Below, in pieces: positions 26,075 to 35,059 of a DNA stretch of 39,136 nucleotides. The position numbers and the translations under genes were made by a program. Position 1 is the stretch's first letter. The number at the start of each line of letters is the position of its first letter. Source of the stretch: Zetaproteobacteria bacterium (GTDB taxonomy: Bacteria; Pseudomonadota; Alphaproteobacteria; Micavibrionales; Micavibrionaceae); the NCBI GenBank assembly GCA_002747015.1, contig NVXI01000011.1:24081-63216 (forward strand). The letters run 5' to 3'. The notes under the pieces were generated by a model. It was not told where the DNA came from. It saw only the letters and a list, made by a program, of their open reading frames with translations, and searched no databases.

Positions 26075-26416
26075 ATGTCAAAATTATCTATACAAAAATG
26101 TGAAGCTTGTCATTCAGAAGCGTCGCACATTAGTGATGAAGATCTAGAAAAAAATTTATTACAACTACCCGACTGGACCCAAAAAAGCCGCGACGGTATT
26201 TTAACACTGGAACGTACGTACAAATTTAAAAATTATTTAGAAGCCGTATCTTTCACCAATAAAGTTGCGAACCTAGCCGAAGAAGAAGGTCATCACCCGG
26301 AAATACTCTTAGAGTGGGGGAAAGTTAAAGTTATATGGTGGACCCATGCCATTAATGGCCTACACCAAAATGATTTTATATGTGCAGCCAAATCCGACGC
26401 ACTGAACAAAGAATAG
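26075..26416 (+). CDS. phhB: 4a-hydroxytetrahydrobiopterin dehydratase (pterin-4a-carbinolamine dehydratase)
   Basis: A 113-residue cytoplasmic enzyme recycling the pterin cofactor by dehydrating 4a-hydroxytetrahydrobiopterin. The family signature is clear: W.......L.RTYKFKNYLEAVSFTNKVANLAEEEGHHPEI....KV...WTHAINGLHQNDF, with the catalytic His pair in GHHPEI and the His in WTHA. GGAGG lies 7 bases before the ATG. No phenylalanine hydroxylase gene is in the window, so its partner, or a role in molybdopterin metabolism, is unresolved. The N-terminal ~18 residues contain an extra CEACHSEASH stretch seen in some homologues. Confidence 0.93.
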   Translation: MSKLSIQKCEACHSEASHISDEDLEKNLLQLPDWTQKSRDGILTLERTYKFKNYLEAVSFTNKVANLAEEEGHHPEILLEWGKVKVIWWTHAINGLHQNDFICAAKSDALNKE

Positions 26417-26429
26417 CCCTATCCCATAT

Positions 26430-27899
26430 TTAGGTCCCACAAAATGTATGATGAACCACTTCTTCTGGCGTGGGGGCTTTCTCCAATTCTGCGTTCTCCG
26501 GTTGTTCGGTAAACGGATTTTTCAATATATCGACCAAGAGATTAAATGGTTTATAATCACCTTTCTGTGCCGCTTGTATAGCGTCTTCAATACGGTGGTT
26601 TCTTGGTATAAAAATTGGGTTTTTACGACGCATTACAGCCACACGCCTCTCTTGATCCCAGTTGTCTTTCGTTAAATATATACGCCATGTTTTCAACCAC
26701 TTATCACAGTCTGTTGGATCGTTAAACAAGCTGCGCAAAACCTTCTCAGACTCTCCCCCCGCAACGCATGTTAAATGCCTGAAAAACAACGTAAAGTCGA
26801 CTTCACTTTCTGCCATCACGCTAAGGGTATTTTCTATGAAATCTCTATGCTCTTCACCACTCCATTGCAGTCCGAGCTTCTGAGAGAAAACATTCGAAAA
26901 ACGCTCTGAAAACTTATCATTAAATGCTCCAAGAGCCCCCTCTGCTTCTTTAACAGCCTGATCCTGATCCTCTGCCAATAAGAACAATAACGTTTCTGCC
27001 AGCCTTGCTAAATTCCACTGAGCGATCGTTGGCTGATTCATCCAAGAGTAACGCCCCTGCCGATCAATCGAGCTAAACACTTTTTGGGGATGGTACTCAT
27101 CCATGAAGGCACAAGGACCATAATCAATCGTTTCTCCAACAACCTGCATATTATCTGTATTCATAACACCATGAATAAAGCCAAACGACATCCATTGAGC
27201 GATAAGCACTGCTTGACGTTCAACAATTTCTTTTAAGAGTGCCTTATAAGGGTTGGCATGTTGTTTTACCTCCGGATAATGGCGATCAATTACGTAGTCT
27301 GCTAAGGTTTTCACAGCCTTTTCATCACCACATGCAGAGAAATATTGGAAGGTTCCAATACGCACATGGCTTTGGGCAACACGCGTAAGAACGGCCCCGG
27401 GCTGGATACTATCTCTATGGACAGTTTCCCCCGTTGTGACAGCAGCCAATGCCCGTGTTGTAGGCACGCCAAGTGCAGCTATTGCTTCACTAACTATATA
27501 CTCACGCAATACAGGGCCTAATGCAGATTTACCATCCCCCGCCCGTGAAAATGGTGTTTTACCCGCCCCCTTTAACTGAATATCGTGCCGCATACCATCT
27601 TGTGCAATCACCTCACCCAACAAAAGCGCGCGACCATCACCTAACCGAGGAACCCATCCTCCAAACTGATGCCCTGCATATGCCATCGCAATAGGCTTCG
27701 CCTCCTTGGGTAGGGCTTTACCAGAAAACATTGCAAGTCCCTCTTCAGACAATATCCAATCCCGATCAAGTTCTAAAAAATCAGCGAGCTCCGTATTGAC
27801 TCGTATCCATGCTGGGTCTGGGGCTTTCTCAGGCTGAACAAGTGCAAAGAAAACCTCTGGCAAGCGGGCATAAGAATTATCAAAAGGAATTTTTCTCAA
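26430..27899 (-). CDS. selO: Protein adenylyltransferase SelO (YdiU/UPF0061 family)
   Basis: 489 residues, matching the SelO pseudokinase that transfers AMP from ATP to Ser/Thr/Tyr of target proteins, in bacteria linked to oxidative stress. Visible hallmarks: FGGWVPRLGDGRALLLGE, the nucleotide-binding KGAGKTPFSRAGDGKSALGPVLREY, the loop HGVMNTDNMQ and the metal-binding DYGPCAF. The C-terminus FCGT carries Cys where animal enzymes have selenocysteine. The only start codon in reach of the family N-terminus (IPFDNSYARLPEVFF) is TTG at 27899, preceded by TGAGG at about 5-base spacing. It converges on phhB with a 13-base gap. Confidence 0.93.
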   Translation of the reverse strand: MRKIPFDNSYARLPEVFFALVQPEKAPDPAWIRVNTELADFLELDRDWILSEEGLAMFSGKALPKEAKPIAMAYAGHQFGGWVPRLGDGRALLLGEVIAQDGMRHDIQLKGAGKTPFSRAGDGKSALGPVLREYIVSEAIAALGVPTTRALAAVTTGETVHRDSIQPGAVLTRVAQSHVRIGTFQYFSACGDEKAVKTLADYVIDRHYPEVKQHANPYKALLKEIVERQAVLIAQWMSFGFIHGVMNTDNMQVVGETIDYGPCAFMDEYHPQKVFSSIDRQGRYSWMNQPTIAQWNLARLAETLLFLLAEDQDQAVKEAEGALGAFNDKFSERFSNVFSQKLGLQWSGEEHRDFIENTLSVMAESEVDFTLFFRHLTCVAGGESEKVLRSLFNDPTDCDKWLKTWRIYLTKDNWDQERRVAVMRRKNPIFIPRNHRIEDAIQAAQKGDYKPFNLLVDILKNPFTEQPENAELEKAPTPEEVVHHTFCGT

Positions 27900-27998
27900 G
27901 AGCGCCTCATCTTCATTGGATACGGTATCAAAGAGCTCATGTTACAAGCTTTAACTATCTTTCTACAGATCGAAGTTCATAAAAGAATATAGGCGGCT

Positions 27999-28469
27999 TT
28001 AACCAACCCAATATCTAACGTGATATTCTTCCATATCATGTTTAAAATTTAGGTGCGCTTGCAGGTCATTATATGATGCAGAAGCATTATTTTCAAATAT
28101 AGGGCTTTCATCTCCCATACGCTGATGATCTGCAACATTTTCTTCTATTTCCGAGATCAGATGATTAACGCTTATCTCGCAATATTCATTAGATGTTTTC
28201 TGCGGACTTTGAATACATTTCATGAGCATATGAAAATCTGTTTTTAATATATGGTCACTTGCAATCAATGCTTTGTATGTATTTTCTATTACATCAAGAT
28301 CTAAAATCTGAGGATCATCATTCATTAACATTTCTTCACAAGCCTTTTCCAAGCTCTTATCCCCATGGAAAGCACCTCTCTTTTCAACACTACACATAAG
28401 GTCATAACCATCGCTTCGTATATGAGAGGTATTATCGTTTGTAAATTTCTGTTTGGTATCATTGGACAT
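27999..28469 (-). CDS. Hypothetical acidic protein (156 aa)
   Basis: No family recognised. It starts at ATG 28469 (MSNDTKQKF), with GGAGG at 9-base spacing. An in-frame ATG at 28478 overlaps that ribosome site region and is less likely. It is soluble, acidic and mostly helical, with several Met and His residues (DFHMLMKCIQSP, HLNFKHDMEEYHVRYWVG). A TATAAT -10-like element lies upstream on the minus strand (28502-28507). It stands alone between selO and the efflux operon end. Confidence 0.6.
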   Translation of the reverse strand: MSNDTKQKFTNDNTSHIRSDGYDLMCSVEKRGAFHGDKSLEKACEEMLMNDDPQILDLDVIENTYKALIASDHILKTDFHMLMKCIQSPQKTSNEYCEISVNHLISEIEENVADHQRMGDESPIFENNASASYNDLQAHLNFKHDMEEYHVRYWVG

Positions 28470-28592
28470 GGTAAGCATCCTCCATTTTCGTGTGCCCCCC
28501 CATTATACTCCCGTTTTATGGAAATATAAAATCAGCCGTAGCATATAACCTTAATGTTACCCATAGAGATCAGCGCACAAGACTCAAATACA

Positions 28593-30032
28593 CTAACGGG
28601 ACACAGCTTTAGACGTATCGTCCACGACACCTTGCCAGCCACCACCAAGAGCCTTATAGATTGCGATCAAATCCAAAGCAGTGCTAATCTCACTCTGCGC
28701 TAAGGTATCCTCTGCTTGTAATAAAGTTGCCTCAGCATCAAGAACCTCAATGAACGTATCAACACCGGCCTCATAACGCTTACGAGCGAGTGTAGCAGCC
28801 TCCCTGCCTGAACGCGCTGCACGCTGCAAATACCCTCTTCGTTCTTCTTCTTTAGAAAAATTACTGACAGATGTCTGTAACTCTTCAAGAGCATATAAAA
28901 CCGTTTTCTCATACGTTGCCACCGCGGCATGCGCACGTGCATCACTCTGATCAATACGTGCATAAACACGTCCCATATCAAACGCACTCCAATTCACACT
29001 GGGACCAACAGATGCAGCAACAGCAGATGCACCAAAGCTGGAAAAAGTAGTTGCGGCAAAACCAAGAACACCAACAATATTAACAACAGGGAATTGATCA
29101 GAAACCGCGACATTATAATCCGCGACTGTTGCAACCAAAGCATATTCAGCAGCAATAATATCAGGGCGTCTACGTAACAAATCAGAGACATTCCCGACAT
29201 TCACAACCTCTGGAATACTCGGTAATGGCATCATCTTAACTAAATCAGAGCGTAACGCATCCGGCACTTGACCGCTCAAAACAGATAAACGGTTAATCGT
29301 GCCTGTAACTTCCGCATCAAGAGTCGGAATGGTTGATCGCGTTAACTCCAATTGTGTTTTTGCACGTGCAACATCCAGATTTGTACCGCGCCCACCCTCA
29401 ACAAGTTTTTTGGTCAACCTATAAGTATCTGCCTGATTTTTCGTATTACGCGTTGCAATATTCAAACGATGTTGCGCCCCACGTAATTCAACATATGTAC
29501 GGGCAACTTCCGAAGAAATCGTAACATATACATGCCGTAAACTCGCCTCGGCAATATCCTTGCGGGCTTGGCTACCCTTCACGCGCTCAGATACACGACC
29601 AAATAAGTCCAATTCCCAGTTTGCATCAAATCCGGCATTAAAGTTATTTGTAACCTGACTCTCGCCTAGGCCTAGCTCCCCACTAGAACGGCTACGTTTA
29701 TATGCGCCATTAGCCGTCACAGTTGGGTATCTGTCAAAGCCAGTTTCACGCGCGATACTACGTGCTTCCTCAAGATTCAAACGTGCAACACCAATATCCT
29801 TATTATTATCCAAAGACATATCAATCAGCTTATTAAGCTGCTGATCTTGCAGGCTTTCCCACCACTTTGAAATAATTTCTACGTCTTGAAACCGTTGATT
29901 TCCTAAAGCTTCAATTTTTGTATCTGCGGCACCGCTTATTGTTGGCGCTCCTGTATAATCCCGTGAAGAAACACACGCCGTAAGAGACAAAACACAAACA
30001 GATGTTAATAGTAAACTTTTAATATTACGCAT
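28593..30032 (-). CDS. Outer-membrane efflux lipoprotein, TolC/OprM (NodT) family
   Basis: About 479 residues from ATG 30032 (MRNIKSLLLTSVCVLSLTACVSS). This is a lipoprotein signal with lipobox LTAC, so the mature protein is lipid-anchored in the outer membrane. The longer frame to 30125 lies within the RND gene. Two outer-membrane efflux repeats are seen (from KWWESLQDQQLNKLIDMSLDNNKDIGVARLNLEEAR and from LPSIPEVVNVGNVSDLLRRRPDIIAAEYALVATVADYNVA), with the conserved RRPDI. It forms the exit duct of the tripartite pump. It overlaps the RND permease gene by 8 bases, and is the last gene of the tetR-MFP-RND-OMF operon. Confidence 0.94.
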   Translation of the reverse strand: MRNIKSLLLTSVCVLSLTACVSSRDYTGAPTISGAADTKIEALGNQRFQDVEIISKWWESLQDQQLNKLIDMSLDNNKDIGVARLNLEEARSIARETGFDRYPTVTANGAYKRSRSSGELGLGESQVTNNFNAGFDANWELDLFGRVSERVKGSQARKDIAEASLRHVYVTISSEVARTYVELRGAQHRLNIATRNTKNQADTYRLTKKLVEGGRGTNLDVARAKTQLELTRSTIPTLDAEVTGTINRLSVLSGQVPDALRSDLVKMMPLPSIPEVVNVGNVSDLLRRRPDIIAAEYALVATVADYNVAVSDQFPVVNIVGVLGFAATTFSSFGASAVAASVGPSVNWSAFDMGRVYARIDQSDARAHAAVATYEKTVLYALEELQTSVSNFSKEEERRGYLQRAARSGREAATLARKRYEAGVDTFIEVLDAEATLLQAEDTLAQSEISTALDLIAIYKALGGGWQGVVDDTSKAVSR

Positions 30033-33000
30033 GGCCTTTATCCTCGCTTCGCGTTTCCTTATTTGTGCCGAACTCCGCAAGTTTACGACACAAAACATAA
30101 AATACAGGTGTAAATAACAACCCAAATAAGGTCACACCCAACATACCACTAAAAACAGTAACACCAATCGCTTGGCGCATTTCAAACCCCGCCCCTGTAG
30201 CAAGAAGCAAAGGAATAACACCCAATATGAAAGAAAAAGCCGTCATCAAAATTGGACGTAGCCGCGTCTTCGACGCCTCAATAGCAGCCTGCCATCTATC
30301 CATTCCCTCATCTTCGTTTTGCTTAGAAAACTCGACAATCAAAATTGCATTTTTAGAAGCCAAACCAATCAAAACAATAAAGCCAATTTGTGTCAAAACG
30401 TTATTGTCCATCCCCATAATCAATAGGCCCGCCCCCGCAGACAGCAAGCACATAGGGACAATCAAGATAATCGCCAACGGCAATGTCCAGCTTTCATACT
30501 GTGCAGACAGCAATAAGAATACAAACAAAACAGCCAAACAGAAAACCACAATGGCTGTATTGCCCATCGCCTTTTCCTGATAGGCAAGCTCAGTCCATTC
30601 ATAACTAAACCCATCAGGTAACACTTGGTCTGCCAATTGCTCCATGCGCGCCAACGCTTCACTAGAGCTATAACCAGGCGCAGTATTACCACTAACACCC
30701 GCAGCAGGGTATAAATTATAACGCGGCACACGCAACGGCCCGGACGTATCCTTAACCGTGGCAAGTGAGCCAATAGGAACCATTGCACCATCCGAACTAC
30801 GCACCCGTAAACGCAAGATGTCATCACGTGTTAATCGGTATGGTGCATCTGCTTGTGCCGTCACACGGAAAGTACGTCCAAGAAAATTAAAATCATTCAC
30901 ATATGCTGATCCTAAGTTAACCTCCAACGCATTAAATACATTTTGAAGAGGCACCTTCAAACGGCGCGCCCGCTCACGGTCGATATCCAAATATATACGA
31001 GGCGTACTGGTTTCAAAAGACGTGTAGACAGACGTTGTCTCAGGCACTTGATTAGCTGCCATAGCAAGAGCCCATGCCGCCTGCTCAAGTGCAGGTAAAC
31101 CTTTCCCTGCGCGATCTTGCACCATCATTTTAAACCCACCCGCATTACCAATACCTGGCACTGGCGGCGGCGGAACAGTAATTAAGAAGGCATCATCAAT
31201 TTGTGATAACACCATGTGCATCTCACCAATGATTTCACCAACATCACGGCGTGTACCCAAAGGCTTCAAAACAGTGAAAATCGCACCCGCATTACTAGCA
31301 TTCGTAAAGGTTGCCCCTGAAAAACCAGCGAAAGCAACGGTATCTTCAACACCATCAATAGAACGCAAAAGTTTAACGGCTTTCTTAATGACATCATCAG
31401 TACGATCCAAAGCCGCGCCAGAGGGTAAATTAACGATAGTAATTGTGTACCCCTGATCCTGAGAAGGAATAAATCCCGTCGGGATAAAAGAAAACTGATA
31501 CCCCGTCAATGCAATAAGACCAATATACAAGATTGAAATCATAAGCCCCATACGGACAATTTTACTAACCACAAAGCCATATCCATGCGATAGCTTATCC
31601 ATGAAAACATTAAAAACCCTCGCTGGTTTTGACAGCAAGCCATGCCCTTCATCCTGCCCAATGTTTTTCATAAATATCGTTGCCATAGCAGGGCTGAGCG
31701 TCAAAGAAACAACTGTCGATATCATCGTTGCAGCGGCAATTGTTACACCAAATTGCTTATAAAATTGACCTGTAATCCCCTCCATCAAAACGGTAGGAAG
31801 GAAAACAGCAACAAGAACAAGACTGGTCGCAATCAAGGCTGTGCCAACCTCATCCATAGTTTCCTTTGTTGCTTGGCGAATTTCAATGCCTTGGCGTAAT
31901 TTACGCTCAACATTCTCAACAACCACGATCGCATCATCCACAACGATACCGATTGCAAGAATAAGCCCAAACAAAGAAAGCATATTCAAAGAATAACCAA
32001 AGGCCAACATAACCCCGAATGTCCCTATCAATGAAATAGGGATTGCAATCACCGGAATAATCGCCGTACGCCAGCTTTGCAAGAACACAATAATTACAAA
32101 AATTACAAACAACATCGCCTGAAACAGTGTCGTAAACACCTCATCAATAGATTCAGCAATATAATTTGTAGGATTATAGACAACCTTATACTCCAACCCC
32201 TGTGGAAAGGCCTCGGCCATATCATCCATCGCGGCCAATGTTCTTTCCGCTGTTTCAAGTGCATTCGCACCTGGGCGCATCGTCAGAAGAATAGCAACAG
32301 CAGGTGTCTCGCCCAGATATCCCCGCGTCACATAATCGCGCGCACCAAGCTCTACCCGCGCAATATCCTTCAATCGAACCAAAGCACCATTTTTACCAGC
32401 CTTCACAATTATATTTTCAAATTCAGATACATCAACCAAACGTCCTTGAGTCTGCACAGTCAACTCAAAGGCATGCTGTGATGGCATTGGTGACTGATTT
32501 AGAATACCACCGGCAACCTGAATATTCTGACTTCTCACCGCATCCAAAACATCTTCCGCTGTTAAATCCAAAGAAGCCATACGATCAGGATCAAACCATA
32601 AGCGCATCGCATACTCACTTGCACCAAATATCTGGGAATTACCAACGCCATCAACACGCTTTAACCTGTCACTAATTTCCAAACTGGCATAATTTCCGAT
32701 AAAGCTTTGATCATAAGTACCATTTGGTGAGAACAGATTAATCACCATCAGAAAGTCAGGTGAATTTTTAATAGTCGTCACCCCTAAACGGCGGACGGCC
32801 TCAGGCAATCTCGGCTCCGCAGCTGAAACACGATTTTGAACCAACACTTGCGCAGTATCAATATCCGTACCAGTTCTAAATGTTATACTCAACGTCATCC
32901 TGCCATCATTTGTGGCCTGCGAAGACATGTATATCATGTTCTCAACACCGTTGATTTCCTGTTCTAGCGGTATGGCGACAGTTTCCGCAATTGTTTCCGC

Positions 33001-33165
33001 ACTCGCCCCCGGATAAACTGCAATAACCTGCACCTGTGGCGGTGCAATTTCCGGGTATTGTGATACAGGCAAAGCAACATAAGCCAACATCCCGAAAATC
33101 ACAATAAAACAAGAAACCACCATCGCAAAACGTGGGCGATCAATAAAGAAATGTGAAAATTTCAT
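30025..33165 (-). CDS. RND multidrug efflux permease, HAE1 family (AcrB/MexB-like)
   Basis: 1046 residues, the standard AcrB length. The inner-membrane proton/drug antiporter begins MKFSHFFIDRPRFAMVVSCFIVIFGMLAYVALPVSQYPEIAPPQV, the canonical first helix. The transmembrane-4 motif GIVVDDAIVVVENVERKL carries the two proton-relay Asp residues, and the helix-10/11 region LIGLASKNAILIVEF carries the relay Lys. The two periplasmic loops are of normal size. Substrates cannot be told from sequence, but the HAE1 type (not the heavy-metal type) points to drugs, detergents or solvents. The gap to the MFP gene is 5 bases. Confidence 0.96.
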   Translation of the reverse strand: MKFSHFFIDRPRFAMVVSCFIVIFGMLAYVALPVSQYPEIAPPQVQVIAVYPGASAETIAETVAIPLEQEINGVENMIYMSSQATNDGRMTLSITFRTGTDIDTAQVLVQNRVSAAEPRLPEAVRRLGVTTIKNSPDFLMVINLFSPNGTYDQSFIGNYASLEISDRLKRVDGVGNSQIFGASEYAMRLWFDPDRMASLDLTAEDVLDAVRSQNIQVAGGILNQSPMPSQHAFELTVQTQGRLVDVSEFENIIVKAGKNGALVRLKDIARVELGARDYVTRGYLGETPAVAILLTMRPGANALETAERTLAAMDDMAEAFPQGLEYKVVYNPTNYIAESIDEVFTTLFQAMLFVIFVIIVFLQSWRTAIIPVIAIPISLIGTFGVMLAFGYSLNMLSLFGLILAIGIVVDDAIVVVENVERKLRQGIEIRQATKETMDEVGTALIATSLVLVAVFLPTVLMEGITGQFYKQFGVTIAAATMISTVVSLTLSPAMATIFMKNIGQDEGHGLLSKPARVFNVFMDKLSHGYGFVVSKIVRMGLMISILYIGLIALTGYQFSFIPTGFIPSQDQGYTITIVNLPSGAALDRTDDVIKKAVKLLRSIDGVEDTVAFAGFSGATFTNASNAGAIFTVLKPLGTRRDVGEIIGEMHMVLSQIDDAFLITVPPPPVPGIGNAGGFKMMVQDRAGKGLPALEQAAWALAMAANQVPETTSVYTSFETSTPRIYLDIDRERARRLKVPLQNVFNALEVNLGSAYVNDFNFLGRTFRVTAQADAPYRLTRDDILRLRVRSSDGAMVPIGSLATVKDTSGPLRVPRYNLYPAAGVSGNTAPGYSSSEALARMEQLADQVLPDGFSYEWTELAYQEKAMGNTAIVVFCLAVLFVFLLLSAQYESWTLPLAIILIVPMCLLSAGAGLLIMGMDNNVLTQIGFIVLIGLASKNAILIVEFSKQNEDEGMDRWQAAIEASKTRLRPILMTAFSFILGVIPLLLATGAGFEMRQAIGVTVFSGMLGVTLFGLLFTPVFYVLCRKLAEFGTNKETRSEDKGHA

Positions 33166-33170
33166 ATGAT

Positions 33171-34286
33171 TTACTCCTGCCCTGCATCAACGACTTTAAT
33201 TGGTAAAATCTCCACACCCGGCCGCACCATATGCAAACCACCAACTACAACCCAATTTTCTGTAGTCAAACCACTCTTAATGATACGTAGGCCATCTTCG
33301 GTCAAAGACCCTAATTTAACATACGTACGAACAGCCTTATTATCCTGATCCAACGTATAGATATATTTACGTGTTTGCTCTGTCCCTATAACATTTGCAG
33401 GAACAAGAAGAACGGCTACCGGATCGTTAATCGCAATACGTAAGCGCGCAAACAACCCTGGCCGCAAGATATCCGTTTCATTATCAAAAATAGCACGCAC
33501 CTGAATAGTTCCCGTGTCAAAAGCCAACTCGTTATCCAAGAAGTTAATCTTACCCTCATGAACAAAAGTGTCTTCATCTTGCAACTTCGCAAAAACAGGA
33601 TGAGTTTCGCTCCGACCGTCTTCAGTTTTTTTACGTGTACGCAAATAATGGAGCAAATCTCCCTCACTACCCTCGAAATAGAGTTCAATAGGCGATGTAG
33701 TAACCAAAGTCGTCAATAATGTTGCGCTAGCCCCGCCACTAATAAGACTACCTACATCCACACGGTTACGACTAATCCGACCGGTAAACGGTGCTTTAAC
33801 TTCCGTAAATTCTAAATTTAGCTTTGCTTCATCCAACAATGCTTGCGTAATACTATGTTCTTGTAAACGCTGATCATAATCTTCCTCTGATATGGCCTTA
33901 GAAGAACGTAGCATCTTCGCCCTCTTAAACTCTTTATTTGCAAGCTCGAAACGCGCCTTCGCACTTTTCATAGCAATTTGGAACGGGCGCGGATCAATCA
34001 CGAACAACACATCATCTTTTTGCACAATTCGCCCATCTTCAAACTTAATTTCGTCCAAATACCCACTCACCCGAGCACGTAGTTCAACGCGCTGAACGGC
34101 CTGGAAACGGCCTGTAAATTCATCCCATTCAGTAACAACACGCTGCTCTGGCTGCTCAACGCGCACAGAAACCGACGATTGCATATGGCCTTCAGGCCCC
34201 GCGCCCACTTCCTCCTTGCAAGAAGACAAAGAGATGACGGCGACCAACATCAGGGTAAATAATCCTGTTTTTTTCAAAATACTCAT
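33171..34286 (-). CDS. Periplasmic adaptor (membrane fusion protein), AcrA/MexA-like lipoprotein
   Basis: About 371 residues from ATG 34286 (MSILKKTGLFTLMLVAVISLSSC), with AAGGA at 9-base spacing. An in-frame ATG at 34295 directly abuts the ribosome site. The lipobox LSSC at Cys23 makes it an inner-membrane-anchored lipoprotein. The order is typical: barrel-sandwich (RVELRARVSGYLDEIKFEDGRIVQKDDVLFVIDPRPF), a helical hairpin (~95-155), lipoyl return (VKAPFTGRISRNRVDVGSLISGG), beta-barrel and membrane-proximal domains. It couples the RND permease to the TolC-type channel. It lies 17 bases after tetR. Confidence 0.95.
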   Translation of the reverse strand: MSILKKTGLFTLMLVAVISLSSCKEEVGAGPEGHMQSSVSVRVEQPEQRVVTEWDEFTGRFQAVQRVELRARVSGYLDEIKFEDGRIVQKDDVLFVIDPRPFQIAMKSAKARFELANKEFKRAKMLRSSKAISEEDYDQRLQEHSITQALLDEAKLNLEFTEVKAPFTGRISRNRVDVGSLISGGASATLLTTLVTTSPIELYFEGSEGDLLHYLRTRKKTEDGRSETHPVFAKLQDEDTFVHEGKINFLDNELAFDTGTIQVRAIFDNETDILRPGLFARLRIAINDPVAVLLVPANVIGTEQTRKYIYTLDQDNKAVRTYVKLGSLTEDGLRIIKSGLTTENWVVVGGLHMVRPGVEILPIKVVDAGQE

Positions 34287-34303
34287 TATTCTCATTCCTT
34301 AAA

Positions 34304-34861
34304 TTAAATTTTGCAAATAACAGATAAAGCCATCGTCATCTTTGCATTAAAATCTTTTCGGTTATCACATTGATGAAAGATACCCTTCCCCAAATAACCT
34401 AATGTTTCTGCTATATTTTGCGATGTTACCGACTTATCTTTAATCCTTGGCACATTATGTTTCTTTAATACCGCATCAACTAAAACCAAAATCTTCGCCT
34501 GATTCTCTTCACAACAATCACCAACCAACTCATTAGAAACACTCATTATTTCAGAAGCATGTGGTGATAACTCAAGTAAATCAAGATAAGGGCCACACCA
34601 TACATCAAACATTTTCAACAATTGTGTTTCAACATTATGAGTGTCCGCATCAGCAATCTCGGCACAATCCATCAAGGACTTTTTTAACTTAACCTCAACA
34701 GCTGCCACAAATAATTTCTCTTTATTCGTATATCTTTGATAAAGGGTCTGACGTGAAACCCCAGCGGCTTGCGCAATATCATCCAACGAAGTCTTACGAT
34801 AACCATAACGAAAGAAAACCTGCAACGCCGTCAATAATGTGTGATCAACCTCTTCTGGCAC
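34304..34861 (-). CDS. TetR-family repressor of the efflux operon
   Basis: About 185 residues. The longest frame begins at ATG 34921, but that would translate through a perfect palindrome. GTG at 34861 has a strong GGGAGGG site (34866-34872) at 4-base spacing and gives PEEVDHTLLTALQVFFRYGYRKTSLDDIAQAAGVSRQTLYQRYTNKEKLF, a standard TetR N-terminus. The helix-turn-helix is TSLDDIAQAAGVSRQTLYQRY. The C-terminal ligand domain has a Cys pair (DCCEEN), and the ligand is unknown. First gene of the operon, with a 38-bp operator overlapping its promoter, so autorepression and co-repression of the pump are likely. Confidence 0.92.
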   Translation of the reverse strand: MPEEVDHTLLTALQVFFRYGYRKTSLDDIAQAAGVSRQTLYQRYTNKEKLFVAAVEVKLKKSLMDCAEIADADTHNVETQLLKMFDVWCGPYLDLLELSPHASEIMSVSNELVGDCCEENQAKILVLVDAVLKKHNVPRIKDKSVTSQNIAETLGYLGKGIFHQCDNRKDFNAKMTMALSVICKI

Positions 34862-34877
34862 AAAACCCTCCCGATAA

Positions 34878-34915
34878 ACAATGTTTACAATATATATAAC
34901 AATTGTAAACATTGT
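34878..34915. promoter_or_regulatory. Perfect 14+14 bp palindromic operator of the TetR repressor
   Basis: ACAATGTTTACAAT at 34878-34891 and its exact reverse complement ATTGTAAACATTGT at 34902-34915, separated by 10 AT-rich bases. It begins 17 bases upstream of the tetR GTG. One arm contains the predicted -10 box. Each arm also holds a TGTTTACA / TGTAAACA half-site, so two repressor dimers could bind. Assignment to the adjacent TetR protein is inference. Confidence 0.8.
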
Positions 34916-34931
34916 AATCACAGAATGTCAA
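34902..34931 (-). promoter_or_regulatory. Predicted sigma-70 promoter of the tetR-efflux operon
   Basis: On the minus strand, a perfect TTGACA (34926-34931), an 18-base spacer and TACAAT (34902-34907). The -10 lies inside the right arm of the palindrome, so repressor binding would exclude RNA polymerase. Predicted start near 34895. Confidence 0.65.
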
Positions 34932-35059
34932 GTCAATAATTTCTACACGACCAACGAATAACCTGATTTAATATAGCGCAAGTTTCGGGTCGATTAATCC
35001 ATTCTCCCTTTTTATACTTGATACATATCGATAAGAACGAGAAGAAATAGAACAACATC

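Noticed and set aside
34862..34921. ATG starts for TetR upstream of the GTG
   Set aside because: They would translate through the perfect 38-bp palindrome and the -10 box and have no ribosome site.
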